Source: Zygaena filipendulae
Lineage: Eukaryota > Arthropoda > Insecta > Lepidoptera > Zygaenidae
Reading direction: 5' to 3'
Assembly (NCBI GenBank): GCA_907165275.2
Contig: OU015666.1
Location: 1,146,001 to 1,210,000, forward strand
Length of the DNA: 64,000 bases
Below are positions 1-10,344 of this stretch, in pieces. The stretch's first letter is position 1; each line of letters begins with the position of its first letter. The notes under the pieces were generated by a model. The model had not been told where the DNA came from, did not search any database, and saw only the letters and a program-made list of their open reading frames with translations. A program made the translations under genes and the position numbers.

Positions 1-233
1 GCAGACCAATAACTTTGCATACATTGCACGCACGTGTGCGTGTATTAACATGGATCAAGAATTTTTTTGTAGGTCTTGGATAAGGTACGGGTAAAACCCT
101 CAATTATTGGCACTTTAACTAACTACTCATTGAAAACTCTTTATATAGCTAATATAATAGTAATTTTCATAAGAATAGGCGGTTTATACTGTTCTAATAA
201 CATTGGAGAACGTGTTTCGATTCTTTTTTTTAA
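1..233. other. unrecognised AT-rich sequence
   Basis: No repeat family, ORF or splice-flanked exon that I recognise. Confidence 0.5.
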
Positions 234-431
234 CTAGCTGTGCCCCGTGGTTCACCCGCGGTAATTTCGGAGTTTCCGCGGAAATTCCGGGATGAAAAGT
301 ACCCTATGTCCTTCTCTGTACCCCTGACAACGTGCATGCCAAATTTCATCCAAATCCGTTCTGCCATTTTTGCGTGATTGAGTAACAAACATCCAAACAT
401 CCACACTTTCACATTTATAACATTAGTAGGA
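234..431 (-). mobile_element. Hel-a Helitron-like element, full length
   Basis: Read on the minus strand it starts TCCTACTAATGTTATAAATG and ends GCACAGCTAG, lying between host A (233) and T (432). The TC...CTAG ends and insertion into an AT dinucleotide are Helitron hallmarks. A CCGCGG-flanked hairpin sits just before the CTAG. It has no coding capacity; the 60-codon minus ORF here is only the repeat translated. Confidence 0.85.
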
Positions 432-1279
432 TTATTTTTTTTTTTTTACTCTAAAGACCAATCATTGGCATAGAAAATCCTTTTATTAGCATTGACATAA
501 AATATTATTGGCATATCATATATAGGATTACTTTTATTGCTTAGAAACACCATAAATTGTAAAGATTTCTGATATAATAAGAGTAGTGCACACTTTTAAG
601 GAGTAAAATCATTATAACCAAAAAACAATACTTATTGGTAATTTATAGTTTGTAAGATTAATGCTCAGATATTTCCGTTGGGTCTTATTTGGCTATAATA
701 TTTAAAATTCTCTAAATATGATGCATCACTTCAGTTCCTTAAAATAATAAATAAATATAAAATATTTTTATTTTTATATTTTTATATGTTTTTATATGAG
801 ACCTTCCCATTTTCATTTTATTATTTTTTTATATTTTGGTTGTGAAGAAGAAATTAAATTTGTACTACAGTTATCACAAAAAAAAAAATTAGTAAAGAAA
901 ATTGCTTTAATTTTAATTTTATTTTCTACCTACGTGATAGGTACTAGCTATAAGGGCGAATTCTATGTGAGTAATTTGAGGCAAAATAAAACTGATATTT
1001 CATTCTGTTGCGAAAATTCTGTCGTGATATTTTGGTCGGTTTAAACCAGCCCAACGACATTGCCGAATCAAAAATTACTATGGAATATGGATCTATGCAA
1101 TAGCCTCCTTACCAACTATGGAATACCTAACCAAACTCTCCTGACCGCGTCTTACAATGGTAAGGTTAAGGTTGGCACAAAATGCTTTCATACATTTCAG
1201 CGATTAGTATGAAAGTGCCGACTCTTAAAACATCTACGAGCAATTCTTGTATAATATATACATATATCTACTATCTTTA
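432..1279. other. unrecognised AT-rich sequence
   Basis: About 850 bp, AT-rich with poly-T and poly-A runs. The 82-codon ORF at 796-1044 has low-complexity Phe/Ile/Lys-rich composition and no recognisable domain, so I do not call it a gene. Confidence 0.5.
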
Positions 1280-1508
1280 TCTAATATATATAAATCACGT
1301 GTCACGTTGTTTGTCCGCGATGGACTCCAAAACTACTGAACGGATTTTGATAAAATTTTGCAACCATTTATAACATGGTCCTACTTAAAAGATAGGATAG
1401 TTTTTATCCCGGAATTCCCTCGGGAACTGAAGGACATAGAGTACTTTTTCCCGCAACCTCCGCGGGAACTCCGAAATTACCACGGATGAAATCGCGGGGG
1501 ACAGCTAG
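1280..1508 (+). mobile_element. Hel-b Helitron-like element
   Basis: Begins TCTAATATATATAAATCACG after an A and ends GGGACAGCTAG before T. The 5' half (GTGTCAC...GTCCGCGATGGACTCC) is shared with 43285-43472 and 50501-50687. It carries an extra ~50 bp of duplicated 3' module (GGGAACT...GGACATAG) not present in the other two copies. Confidence 0.85.
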
Positions 1509-2006
1509 TATGTATATAATCTGAATCTCGGAAACGGAATTTCATGAAATTTAGTATGCAGGGGGTTTCGAGGGCGATTGATCGATCTAGGTAGGTTTCA
1601 TTTTTAGAAAACGTCGTTTTATCCGTGTTTTCAGGCAATGAAAAATGAGTGTTTGTTTTTCTACTTAACAACAGATGGCGCTATACACAACAAGCAAAGC
1701 TCGGTGACCCAGATATTAGTGATTATTTGCTCAGTGGTTTCAACTTTCAAATAGCACATCTATTTGTCTTCACGCATTCGCGAACTCCTTAACATAGAAA
1801 CCTCTTATGATTATTATAAAGATGATTAGCAATCGTCAATACTTGGAGACTTGGCGTCCGGCCAGGCGTAAGAAAAAAGCATTTGTGTTTTTGATTTGCT
1901 ATTTTGTATGCAACACTACATACATATGTGCTTGATTATGGGCGGAACGTGACTGGCGGTGACCACTAAAACTAAGTAGGTAGGTATCTATTAAAAATGT
2001 ATTTTA
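1509..2006. other. unrecognised sequence with a CTCF-like motif
   Basis: No repeat or gene recognised. CAGATGGCGCTA at 1672-1683 resembles the insect CTCF core (AG-R-K-GGCGC); a single match is weak evidence. Confidence 0.35.
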
Positions 2007-2203
2007 CTAGCTGTTCCCTGCAGTTTCTCCCGCGGAAATTTCGGAGTTCACGCGAGAATTCCGGGTTACAATATGGCGTATGTTACTCGGGGATAATGTA
2101 GCATTCTGTTGGTGAAAGGTTTTTGAAAGCGGTCCAGTAGTTTTAGGGTTAAATCGTAACAAACATAAAATTAAACAAACACAAATCAAATCTTTTCCCT
2201 TTA
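2007..2203 (-). mobile_element. Hel-i Helitron-like element, partial
   Basis: The 3' end is at 2007 (CTAG). The body matches 34092-34301 and 58596-59037, including the stretch about AAAGCTACATTATCCCCGAG. The 5' end is not clear; it runs directly into another minus-strand copy. Confidence 0.7.
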
Positions 2204-2390
2204 TAGCAGGTTTTGCCGCGCTAATTTTGGAGTCCCCGCGGGAATTCCGGGTTAAAAGGACTCTATGTCCTTCTCTGTATCCCTGACAACGTGCATGCAA
2301 ATGTTCATGATGATCGGTAGGTAATCGGTTGAGCCGTTAAGGCGTGAAAGCGTAACAAACAAACAAACTCACTTTCGCATTTTTTTAAAC
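2204..2390 (-). mobile_element. Hel-c Helitron-like element, 5' end cut by MITE C
   Basis: Body matches the Hel-c subtype (GATCATCATGAAATTTTGCA read in reverse, then CGTAACAAACAAAC). Its terminal bases next to CTCACTTTCGCATTT are missing, where MITE C begins at 2396. Confidence 0.75.
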
Positions 2391-2395
2391 CCTTA

Positions 2396-2632
2396 CGGCC
2401 GCACTCAGAGTCGACTTTAATGATTGCTTAGTTAAGTATAGATTTTTAAAACAAAACTGCCGCAATCAGAGACGTTCAGTAAATTAATGTTAATTGGCAT
2501 TTAATGAGATGTAACTTCATTAGTTAAATGCCAATTAACATTGATTTATTAAACTTGTCTGATTGCGGCAGTTTTGTTTTAAAAATCTATACTTAACTAA
2601 GTAATCTTTAAAGTCGACTCTGAGTGCGGCGG
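2396..2632. mobile_element. MITE C, 237-bp near-perfect palindrome, TTA duplication
   Basis: Left arm CGGCCGCACTCAGAGTCGAC and right arm GTCGACTCTGAGTGCGGCGG are inverted copies, and complementarity continues to the centre (TTAATTGGCATTTAA...TTAAATGCCAATTAA). Flanked by TTA at 2393-2395 and 2633-2635. A 3-bp TTA/TAA duplication is typical of PIF/Harbinger MITEs. The transcript would fold into one long hairpin. Confidence 0.88.
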
Positions 2633-2679
2633 TTAGTGCTTGAATTTTCAATCTAAATATAGGTAAAAAAGGCAAACCT

Positions 2680-2846
2680 GACTGACCCATCTATCAACGC
2701 ACAGCCAAAACTACTGAACGGATTTCGCTGATTGGCATACAGATAGTTGTAATGACGTGGGCATCTGCTAAGAAAGGATTTTTGAAAATTCGATTTCCTG
2801 CGGGATCTCCGAAATTTCCGCGAGTGAAACCGCGGGGCACGGCTAG
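2680..2846 (+). mobile_element. Helitron-like fragment with intact 3' end
   Basis: ACTACTGAACGGATTTCG, the CCTGCGGGATCTCCG palindrome relic and CCGCGGGGCACGGCTAG end at 2846. The 5' half is diverged. Confidence 0.65.
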
Positions 2847-3166
2847 TTATTCAATAATCCATCAGCGCAGTTTAGATGGCAAACGGTTTTAGCATGTTAT
2901 AAATTGTCTGAACATTTTCAAATACAAAATCCAGCGCACATCGGGAGTCGCTTGAACTCGGCGTTAGATTTTATATGTGTACATAAGTACATACTTAAAA
3001 ATAACTAATGCTAATACGTTTTTTTTTCGCGTTTAGAATGTTTTAAATGACTTTTGTCTGCTGCGATTAAGATTGTATCAAGGTGTTGGTTGTAGTTTTA
3101 CTTTATGTTTAATAAAAGAATTTCAATGAAAAAAATAATAATAATACGGTCATTTATACACAAGGA
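2847..3166. other. unrecognised sequence
   Basis: About 320 bp, AT-rich, ending in an A-rich run near 3130. No family recognised. Confidence 0.45.
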
Positions 3167-3410
3167 CCAGCTGTGCCCCGCGGTTTCACCCGCGTGAGTT
3201 TCGGAATTCCCGCAGGAACTCCAAAGTAGCCTAATTTAGTCCCTATATAACATCAGCTAATTTGTAGTGACAGTCCCGTCGAAATCGGTCCAACCGTTTC
3301 GGAGATTCACCCGCGTGAGTTTCGAAATTCCCGCAGAAACTCCAAACTTCTTATATTCTTCTTCTCCTTACAATAAACAAACACAACAAAAAAGAATAAG
3401 CGAAATTGGT
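3167..3410 (-). mobile_element. Hel-d Helitron-like fragment with internal duplication
   Basis: CCAGCTGTGCCCCGCGGTTT at the 3' end (CTAG mutated to CCAG), then the Hel-d body. The 3' module (ACCCGCGTGAGTTTCG...CAGGAACTCCAAA) occurs twice, at ~3185 and ~3308. Confidence 0.7.
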
Positions 3411-3479
3411 CCAGGGATTCATTTTTATACAACGTGTTAATGAATTGACCAAAAACCCGATATACCCTATTTAAAAAAA

Positions 3480-3960
3480 TCTGTACATAGGTACTATAAT
3501 AAAATCGTAACAGGTCGATGTCTGTACATGGGAGATAAATAAGAAAAAATAAATTTAGGCGACTCTATAAGTGATATAGAAGTCAAAAATGCCGTTTTTA
3601 GAATTTTTGTCTGTCTGTCTGTATGTTTGTATTCGTGCTACGCAAAAACTGCTGCATCAAATTGAATGCGGTTTTTTTGTTGTATTGCTAAGGGTCTAAC
3701 TTAGATACTCATGTTTTGATTTTTTCGAAATTTCATATGGAACTCGAAATATTAAAAGAAATGCTAGTCATCTATATTATATTATAAATGTGAAAGTGTG
3801 GATGTTTGTTGCTCAATCACGCAAAAACTGCTGAACGGATTTGAATGAAATTTGGCATGCACGTTGTCAAGGGTACAGAGAAGGACATAGGGTACTTTTA
3901 TCCCGGAATTGCGACGGGAACTCTGAAACTACCACGAGTGAAACCGCAGGGCACAGCTAG
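3480..3960 (+). mobile_element. Helitron-like element, 481 bp, exact empty site known
   Basis: Starts TCTGTACATAGGTACTATAA and ends GGGCACAGCTAG. Host sequence TTTAAAAAAA (to 3479) rejoins TAAACAATATTATG (from 3961) exactly as in uninterrupted MITE D, so the element went between A and T with no duplication. Inside, GCTAGTCA at 3763-3770 precedes a complete Hel-a unit (3771-3960), so the element looks like a head-to-tail composite that moved as one piece. Confidence 0.9.
3771..3960 (+). mobile_element. Hel-a unit within the composite Helitron
   Basis: TCTATATTATATTATAAATG start, CAATCACGCAAAAACTGCTG body, and CTAG end shared with the enclosing element. Confidence 0.75.
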
Positions 3961-4240
3961 TAAACAATATTATGATTAAAATATAAATTATGTCGAAAAA
4001 ATTTATAGTCTAAAAGTTATTCAATATTAGTTTGGAGGTGACCTATCTACGAAATTTCAAGCGCTACGCCCGCGTCTACGTGTCAATGACCGATTCGATG
4101 TTTTTGCTACGGGCGGCGTACGCGCCAAATATTGTTATAAATAATTTAGACATGGGCTAGTAAAATGAAAAAAATGTTAAAATATGGTGCGATCGATTCG
4201 CAAGTAGATTCTGAACAAACTTATTTCTTGTTTTTAGTCA

Positions 4241-4572
4241 ATGGGGATGTTGACTACTTTTGAAAATCAAAATTCTAATTAGTCCATCAATTAGAAAATT
4301 AAAAAAACAATAGACACGTATTTTTTGCTTTTTTAAATAAATTAAAATATACAGAGATAAAGCGCATTAAAGTTTAGGGTGAGGAGGTCGTGACGTCACT
4401 AACCGCTAAAACCGCCATACAGACTGTCGGAATAGTGACGTCACGCGAAATTTCAACTCAATATATCGCCGTTATTTTTTGATTTACGTAAAAAAAGAAA
4501 AAAATACGTGTCCAATATTTTTTAATAATCTACAAGACGGACTAAAAATTAAAAATTAGTCAACATGCCTAT
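4241..4572 (-). mobile_element. MITE B copy inserted in the right terminus of MITE D
   Basis: Terminal inverted repeats ATGGGGATGTTGACT and AGTCAACATGCCTAT; longer subterminal inverted blocks (GACACGTATTTTT / AAAAATACGTGTC; TTAGTCCGTC-type ends). Two TGACGTCA palindromes at 4391-4398 and 4436-4443. About 325 bp, no ORF. It interrupts the MITE D terminus between AGTCAAT and TCATTGAG. Confidence 0.88.
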
Positions 4573-4592
4573 TCATTGAGACGTTGTCTATA

Positions 4593-4731
4593 CGGGATAT
4601 CCAAAACATGCTTGAGCAGTTATACGTCCAATCCTTATGGCTTGCCTATGGAAGTCTTGCGCAGTTGACTGTGAGTTATTCTGACAGATGTTCATCATAT
4701 AGGCACTATATGTATAGGTAGGTATATGTTA
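4593..4731. other. unrecognised sequence
   Basis: Spacer between MITE D and a Helitron fragment; nothing recognised. Confidence 0.4.
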
Positions 4732-4830
4732 CTAGCTGTTCCCCGAGGTTTCACCCGTGTGCGTTTCAGCTTTTCTTCGGGAACTCTTTGTAGCAAGTGG
4801 CATGGCAGTAGCTTATACTCTATATTTCAT
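4732..4830 (-). mobile_element. Helitron-like 3' fragment
   Basis: CTAGCTGTTCCCCGAGGTTT followed by a degraded module (TTCGGGAACTC). The 5' limit is uncertain. Confidence 0.55.
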
Positions 4831-4861
4831 GTACATTCAGTATTTATATAGATATTTTTGT

Positions 4862-4920
4862 CAGTCGTTCAACTTCATTACTACTGCAGTAAGATTCAAC
4901 GACTATCTAAAGTGATTACA
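4862..4920. repeat. dispersed ~55-bp hairpin repeat, copy 1
   Basis: GTCGTTCAACTTCATTACTA ... GCAGTAAGATTCAACGAC forms an imperfect hairpin. Related copies at 8160-8218, 23120-23172 (reverse) and 35850-35908. Confidence 0.65.
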
Positions 4921-4929
4921 TATTTCTGA

Positions 4930-5234
4930 CTAGTTGTGCCCCGCGGTATCACCCGCGCGAAAGGTTTTTATACAAGAACTTTTTTTCCCAACATCCGATT
5001 TCAATGAAACAAAGCTTACATGTAGCTACAGGCTACGCTTAATCTACGTGTGAAAACCGCATGACAATCTGTTCAGTAGATTCGGAGATTATCGCGAACA
5101 GACAGACAGACAGAAAAGAATTTTAAAATTTTTTTTTTGTGCTTGGTGACTCTTCTTTTATCACTCCTTTCAATTTTAGATACAAATATTCAATGTACAG
5201 AATCGCGGATTCTACTCTTTTATTATAGTATAGA
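4930..5234 (-). mobile_element. Helitron-like element, 305 bp
   Basis: Minus-strand 5' end TCTATACTATAATAAAAGAG, 3' end CACAACTAG. Internal CAGACAGACAGACAG run and GAAAACCGCATG, related to Hel-g. A divergent but end-complete copy. Confidence 0.75.
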
Positions 5235-5299
5235 TTATTATAGTATAGATGGTGGAACTTGAATTTACTCGAGTGACACCGCGGGCACGGGCCAGTGAT

Positions 5300-5700
5300 A
5301 AATAATAATTAGTTGTTTCGTAATTTCATTGCGTATGAAATTTCACCAATTGCATAGTTAACGGCGTAGCGCACTGGTTGTTTCTCAGAACTAGGCCGTA
5401 AACTTCGGGTACAATATAAGAATTATGCGTCTCTCACATTACATACTACGCCGTCCGTGTCTCGATACTTTTGATATTGTGTATTTTTAACTTGTCGAAA
5501 TACTTGTTCGATTTCGAGTAAGCTCAAAAAACAAATTTCTTCGTCGTAATCAATCAAACCAATCAAAGTGTGATGTGTTTAGTTAAAAAATGGCATTACG
5601 ACGGGATTCAGCGCATGTCGATTTTTATCCAACATATTTTAAAATACAGTTTGTCAGATCTCTATAATGTCTCATTGATAGCTGATTAGAGGGGTAACCT
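5300..5700. other. unrecognised sequence
   Basis: About 400 bp between Helitron scraps; no gene or family recognised. A CGAGTGACACCGCGGGCACG scrap at ~5270 is a Helitron 3' relic. Confidence 0.45.
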
Positions 5701-5707
5701 AAGCCAT

Positions 5708-5754
5708 TTTACTCGAAACTCACGCGGGTGAAACCGTGGGGCACAGCCAGTAAA
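5708..5754 (+). mobile_element. Helitron-like 3' scrap
   Basis: Only the last ~45 bp remain: CACGCGGGTGAAACCGTGGG then GCACAGCCAG. Confidence 0.6.
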
Positions 5755-5987
5755 TAATGACGATGCTTGCACTTTACAAACAGCTAAAAGTCGTTAGGCA
5801 ATAATAAATTTCTGGGCGCACTAGTGTCCGGGTATTAAAACCCGATAAACACACGCAAACATTCATAAATATCCAGAAAACCCTCTTCAACCCTTGGGTG
5901 GTTTGCAACCGGTTCAATTAAATTTTTTGATTGCTCATCTATAGGTAGACGACAAACCGCACAAATACAAAAAATATTTTATATTTT

Positions 5988-6108
5988 CTTTTTTTTATAG
6001 AAAAGAGGGCAAACGAGCACCTGATGATAAGTGATTACTGCCGCCCATGGACATCTGTAACACCAGTCATAAAGGTTCTTTCTTTCTTTCTTTCTTTCTT
6101 CTTTCTAT
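5988..6108 (-). mobile_element. SINE1 3' end fragment plus (TTCT)n
   Basis: Poly-T, then GGGCAAACGAGCACCTGATG and GTGATTACTGCCGCCCATGG: the reverse of the SINE1 tail. It runs into a (TTCT)n microsatellite at 6077-6106. Confidence 0.7.
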
Positions 6109-6728
6109 ATCTACCAAGTCTGTTGTCCCGCGCTACTCGGTGGCTGTCGCAGCTGCTCCCAGTTTATGCCCCATCAAAGCCGACTCGGCGATAATGGCAG
6201 CCCGGCAAGTGTACCCATCGTAAAAATATCACACTTTGAATTTCAGCCGCCCGCACTGTATTTCATAATATTGACAGAGCCCCACGGTTTTTGGGGGAGG
6301 GCGTCGACCCCGACGTTACTGCGTGCACGATAATCTTTCAGTGATCATTCGACTTTTATGGAGCATCTTTTTTAAAGAGTTTTCAACTTTGGATGGGCTG
6401 TGAATTCGTGTGGAGAGATAATGGGGAACAAAGTGTCTTGTTTGGAAAAAAGTTTGACTTCTTTTCATGAAAAATGGTTTCTGCAGTTAATTTGTTTTAA
6501 CACAAAACTAGGTAGGTAGTATTGAGTAGATACTAAGTGTAACTACAAAATTAAACTTTAATTTTATTTTATGTATGTATGTATTTGTATTTGTATAGAA
6601 TATTATGAAAGACTTTTTGATATGTTATTTACGTAAGAATCAAAGACCTTGTAGCCAACGAAGGCTACGAGCTGTATTAGATACCTAAAGAGCATTTATG
6701 AAAATGTACTTATATAAATTACAAGTGT
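6109..6728. other. unrecognised sequence
   Basis: About 620 bp; the part at 6115-6330 is GC-richer than its surroundings but has no long ORF or convincing splice-flanked exon. Confidence 0.4.
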
Positions 6729-6806
6729 TAAATTACACCAAAAATAAGATATTTTACAAAAATATAGGATCATTGTAAAATAATACCTTATTTTTGGTGT
6801 AATTTA
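6729..6806. repeat. 78-bp hairpin with perfect 20-bp arms
   Basis: TAAATTACACCAAAAATAAG (6729-6748) and its exact reverse complement (6787-6806) with a 38-nt loop; TTTTACAA/TTGTAAAA pairs again inside the loop. Possibly a tiny MITE; no other copy seen. Confidence 0.75.
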
Positions 6807-7228
6807 GCAAAGATTAGAAAAATGCTACATTCTTTTATTTATTACCGGCATAATAGGCAACACTTCATCCATAACCTTCGTCTATAATCCCAAGTCCATC
6901 TTGCAGCCTGGGTTCGAGGATCACTATAGTCCATATATATATATATATAGTCCATATGCCTCGCTATTTAATCTTCGGATCCTTCCAGTGTCTTAGATAA
7001 ATTCCCAAAATGTCAGGTTATTAGGACTCTTTTCCTAAAACTTCCCCGGATGTCCACTTCTTTGAACGTCTATTCCCTGAATGTTCATAATTTGAAAAAG
7101 GTCATAGCAGCGGGGAAAATTAAAATAATGATTACCATATAGGTAATATCTGCCTACAATAATATTCTTGTTTCTAGCTTGAGTAGTTTCAGCTAAGCCT
7201 AGATGAGTCAGTGGGAAGCTTCTGTATG
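6807..7228. other. unrecognised sequence with AT microsatellite and minisatellite remnant
   Basis: (AT)n at 6936-6949. At ~7005-7090 a degenerate repeat reads TGTCCACTTCTTTGAACGTC then TATTCCCTGAATGTTC, the reverse of motifs in the minisatellite at 28685-28790. Confidence 0.4.
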
Positions 7229-7689
7229 TATACAACGTGTTAATGAATTGACTGAAAACTAGAAAGAAATTTGTTAAGAATCGACTTCCGAAACGATCGC
7301 ACCATGTTTTAATAAAGGTTATATTTTTTCATTTTTACTAGCCCATGTCTAAATTATTTATAATACAATATTAGGTTTTAAGTACTTTTCTACTTAAAAG
7401 GAGAACTCAACTTTGTACTATTTAGATGTAAGTAAGAAACAAATAAATATTTATTATAATTATTTGGCACGTACGCCGCCCGTAACAAAAAAATCGAATC
7501 GGTCATTGACACGTAGACACGGGCGTAGCGCTAGAAATTTCGTAGATAGGTCACCTCCAAACGAATTTTGAATAACTTTTAGACTAGGTAATAATTTTTT
7601 CGACAAAATTTATATTTCAATCATATTATTGTTTATTGTTTTAAAAGGGGTGTATCAGGTTTTTGGTCGATTCATTAACACGTTGTATA
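7229..7689 (-). mobile_element. MITE D copy 2, 461 bp
   Basis: Termini TATACAACGTGTTAATGAAT and ATTCATTAACACGTTGTATA. The body is the reverse of the copy at 40811-41166, with ~90 bp of extra AT-rich sequence near 7375-7465. Ends directly next to TA, consistent with a TA duplication. Confidence 0.85.
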
Positions 7690-8159
7690 GATTATGTGCT
7701 TTTAGAATGAAAAAATCTATCCAAGTTCTATGTCAATTGTGATTGTTTTCACCGTTTTCAGCAACTATGTTTAACATAAGTAAATACTTAAATGGCTTTT
7801 CGCATAAATAATATAATATGGCTTTTGTTTTATCAATAAGCCAAAAATTATCAAAATAAATAAAAGTCTTTTCGCATAAATGATTTTTCGCATTTTTAAT
7901 CAATAAACAAACACCCATCAAACCTTGTCATGTTCATTATTAAATTTCACAAATAAACCAAGGTAACTGGAAATCCTTATGAACTCCAAACATTTACGTA
8001 CCTACTCCGTTGTACGTATGTACGTACGAGTAAAACCCACAAGGTCTTTCTGTGTTCTGAAAATTGTATTAACACAGCATTAATTCGATGCAAACAGGCG
8101 TCACTGGCCGTGATTGTACCTAGGTAGATACAGCCAACGGCAGCAATTATACACACTTT
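7690..8159. other. unrecognised AT-rich sequence
   Basis: About 470 bp. CTTTTCGCATAAAT-like phrases recur at ~7797 and ~7868. No gene recognised. Confidence 0.4.
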
Positions 8160-8218
8160 AGTCAGTCTCTGAACTTCATTACTATCGCAATGAGATTCAG
8201 TGACTGTCAAAAGTGTTG
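8160..8218. repeat. dispersed ~55-bp hairpin repeat, copy 2
   Basis: GAACTTCATTACTATCGCAA then TGAGATTCAGTGACTGTC; same orientation as the copy at 4862. Confidence 0.65.
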
Positions 8219-8220
8219 AC

Positions 8221-8600
8221 GTATGTCCGCCGACGACTGTACTCGTAATTCAAACTAATATTGCGCTGAACAGAATATGCAGGAAGTAAACGCAAAGTGT
8301 GCACGGGTACAGTCGAAAGCGACGTGTATTTATAAATAAGCGTCTCTCACCTTCACTCGTCCAAAATTATCACGTCTGTGTGTGGCGCGAGGCATGAGTG
8401 TGAGCGTTTTGATACTCGATTAATTAATTTAATATTGTTTACGGAAAATCAGGTGTACTATTACAGTACTAATGGTTTCAACGGTGTCAAATTTAGAATC
8501 CACTCAGAAACTCTTTTTATCAGAATAAAAGTAGCTACCCTATATCCTATTCTAAGACCTATAGTTTAATTAATTGTACAAATGGCCATATGCTTGGAAA
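8221..8600. other. unrecognised sequence
   Basis: About 380 bp. The 63-codon ORF at 8378-8569 has no recognisable domain. Confidence 0.4.
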
Positions 8601-8799
8601 TCCTACTAATATTATAAATGTGAAAGTGTGGATGTTTGGATGTTTGTTACTCAATCACGCAAAAACGGCTGAACGGATTTGGATGAAATTTTGGCATGCA
8701 CATTGTCAGGGTTCAGAGAAGGACATAAGGTACTTTTTATCCCGGGATTCATGTGGGAACTCTGAAATTACTGCGGGTGAAACCGCGTGAAACAGCTAG
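8601..8799 (+). mobile_element. Hel-a Helitron-like element, full length
   Basis: TCCTACTAATATTATAAATG after A; ends AACAGCTAG before T. About 200 bp. The 66-codon ORF at 8590 is this repeat. Confidence 0.87.
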
Positions 8800-9640
8800 T
8801 ATACTATAATTATCCATGTATCTTTTATCGTGGTAAAAAAAAACCCCGAAAAATATTTCATCAATTTACTTATTATTATTAATAAATATTATACGTTATT
8901 TGGACTGTACCTACCTAATGTAGGTTACAGCTAAATAATATAAAAAACATTCTCATACATAATTCGGGCAAATTTTGTTTAGTTTCTGTCAAGATAATAA
9001 CGATTTTCATATGTTGATTCTGTCAAGTTGAAACATTTTTTTTGTAGTAAAGTAAATAATTATTATATATTCCTGTAGGTATCTACTTAATCTGCCCATG
9101 AATATAGTGATAACCTCCAAATATTCTTCCGATTTCAAACCGTTCGTTTTACATTATTACTTACTTATCTAATATACTATTGTTTTTGCTATTACTATTG
9201 TTTATCTATTCTATTCTATTTTTGCTGTTCTACTTTATTTATTTATTTATTGGAAGCTAACTCTACAGCACATTAAAAAAAACAATTGACCATAAGAATT
9301 ATTTACAATAGATGACAGGTGACAGGATGACAGGTTAGACAAACTGCTAACCTACTGAGCCTTGCTATGTCGCCCGCTTCCGCTTGTCTCGTGCACTACA
9401 TCTAAAGTGCAACACACTACGTCGTTTGACCCTGACTGCGGTAAGGCCACTCGCCTCCGGGTGAAGGCTTAGTGACATCACGAGCGATGCACTGAGCGAT
9501 TTGTGTGGGATGAAAATATTATGAACGATCATGACATCCGAAAACCAACGATCTTAATAGCTTCGTCTGTCTGAAAATACATAATATATTGTGTTTTAAA
9601 AATATGGTGTTTATAAGCCATTTAGCTTTTCCCACTGCAA
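8800..9640. other. unrecognised AT-rich sequence
   Basis: About 840 bp. Short CTATT and TTTAT repeats near 9180-9250. No gene or known family. Confidence 0.4.
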
Positions 9641-9644
9641 TTTT

Positions 9645-9780
9645 GATTGCGTGAGTTTCGAAGTTCCTACGGGAGTTCCGGGATAAAAGTGTATACCTTT
9701 TCTGTAATCTTGAAATCGGGGGCCTAATGCGAAATTTACACGATGATCGGTTGAGTAGTTATGGCATTAAGGCACGAACA
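9645..9780 (-). mobile_element. Helitron-like fragment (Hel-c type), both ends lost
   Basis: GTGAGTTTCGAAGTTCC, GAGTTCCGGGATAAAAG and GATGATCGGTTGAGTAGTT match the Hel-c minus body. Confidence 0.6.
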
Positions 9781-9855
9781 GACTGCAGGTAGAGTTCATT
9801 TTGCGTTCATAATTTGTGAGTATGGATTCTGCACGTATTTACGAAAACAATATTT

Positions 9856-10093
9856 GGACATAGATAAGCAATAGTGTGTTAACCCACACTGGAGATTTTT
9901 TTTTAGTAAATCGTGTTTTAAAAGTAGGAGCGCCATTTTGTATCAACATTTTTTATATTCAATATTTAGTTACATATTTAAGCAATGTAATAAGGTAAAC
10001 ACATAATTAAAAAACGTTCCCTAACTCTCAATAAATCGTTCTGAATCAATAACTTCATTTTGTGGGTTAACATGTTATTGCTTATCTGGGTCC
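9856..10093 (+). mobile_element. MITE E, 238 bp, duplication ATTT
   Basis: Terminal inverted repeats start GGACATAGATAAGCAATAGT and end ATTGCTTATCTGGGTCC, with GTTAACCCACA inside each. Flanked by ATTT at 9852-9855 and 10094-10097. No ORF. Other copies at 19902, 51600 and 58605 also have perfect 4-bp duplications. Confidence 0.9.
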
Positions 10094-10224
10094 ATTTATC
10101 ATTGTTATATCAATCACCAGTACCCTCTGAATCCTCTGATACCCTCTGGTATCCTCTAGTACCCCTAGTTCTACTCAGTTTGGAGGCTCTGAATGTTCAA
10201 GAATTTTTACATTACTTTTTTACT

Positions 10225-10339
10225 TTTTTGCATCCCTGAAAACGTCGTCAGAGGTACAGAAGAAGACATGAGAGTTTTATGATGGAATTCCCGCGGGAAC
10301 TCCGAATTTAACGCGAACAAAGCCGCGGTGAACAGCTAG
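10225..10339 (+). mobile_element. Helitron-like 3' portion
   Basis: GTCAGAGGTACAGAAGAAGA, GGAATTCCCGCGGGAACTCC and GAACAGCTAG at 10330-10339. The 5' third is missing. Confidence 0.75.
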
Positions 10340-10344
10340 TTATG

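Larger units (their letters stand above)
3426..4592 (+). mobile_element. MITE D copy 1, split by a Helitron and by MITE B
   Basis: Left terminus TATACAACGTGTTAATGAAT. The body continues 3961-4240 (GGAGGTGACCTATCTACGAA, GACATGGGCTAGTAAAATG). The right terminus resumes after MITE B as TTCATTGAGACGTTGTCTAT. Comparison with the copies at 7229-7689 and 40811-41166 shows that 3480-3960 and ~4241-4572 are later insertions. TATAC ends fit a TA duplication with TACAACGTG termini (Tc1/mariner-like), but this is not proven. Confidence 0.85.
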
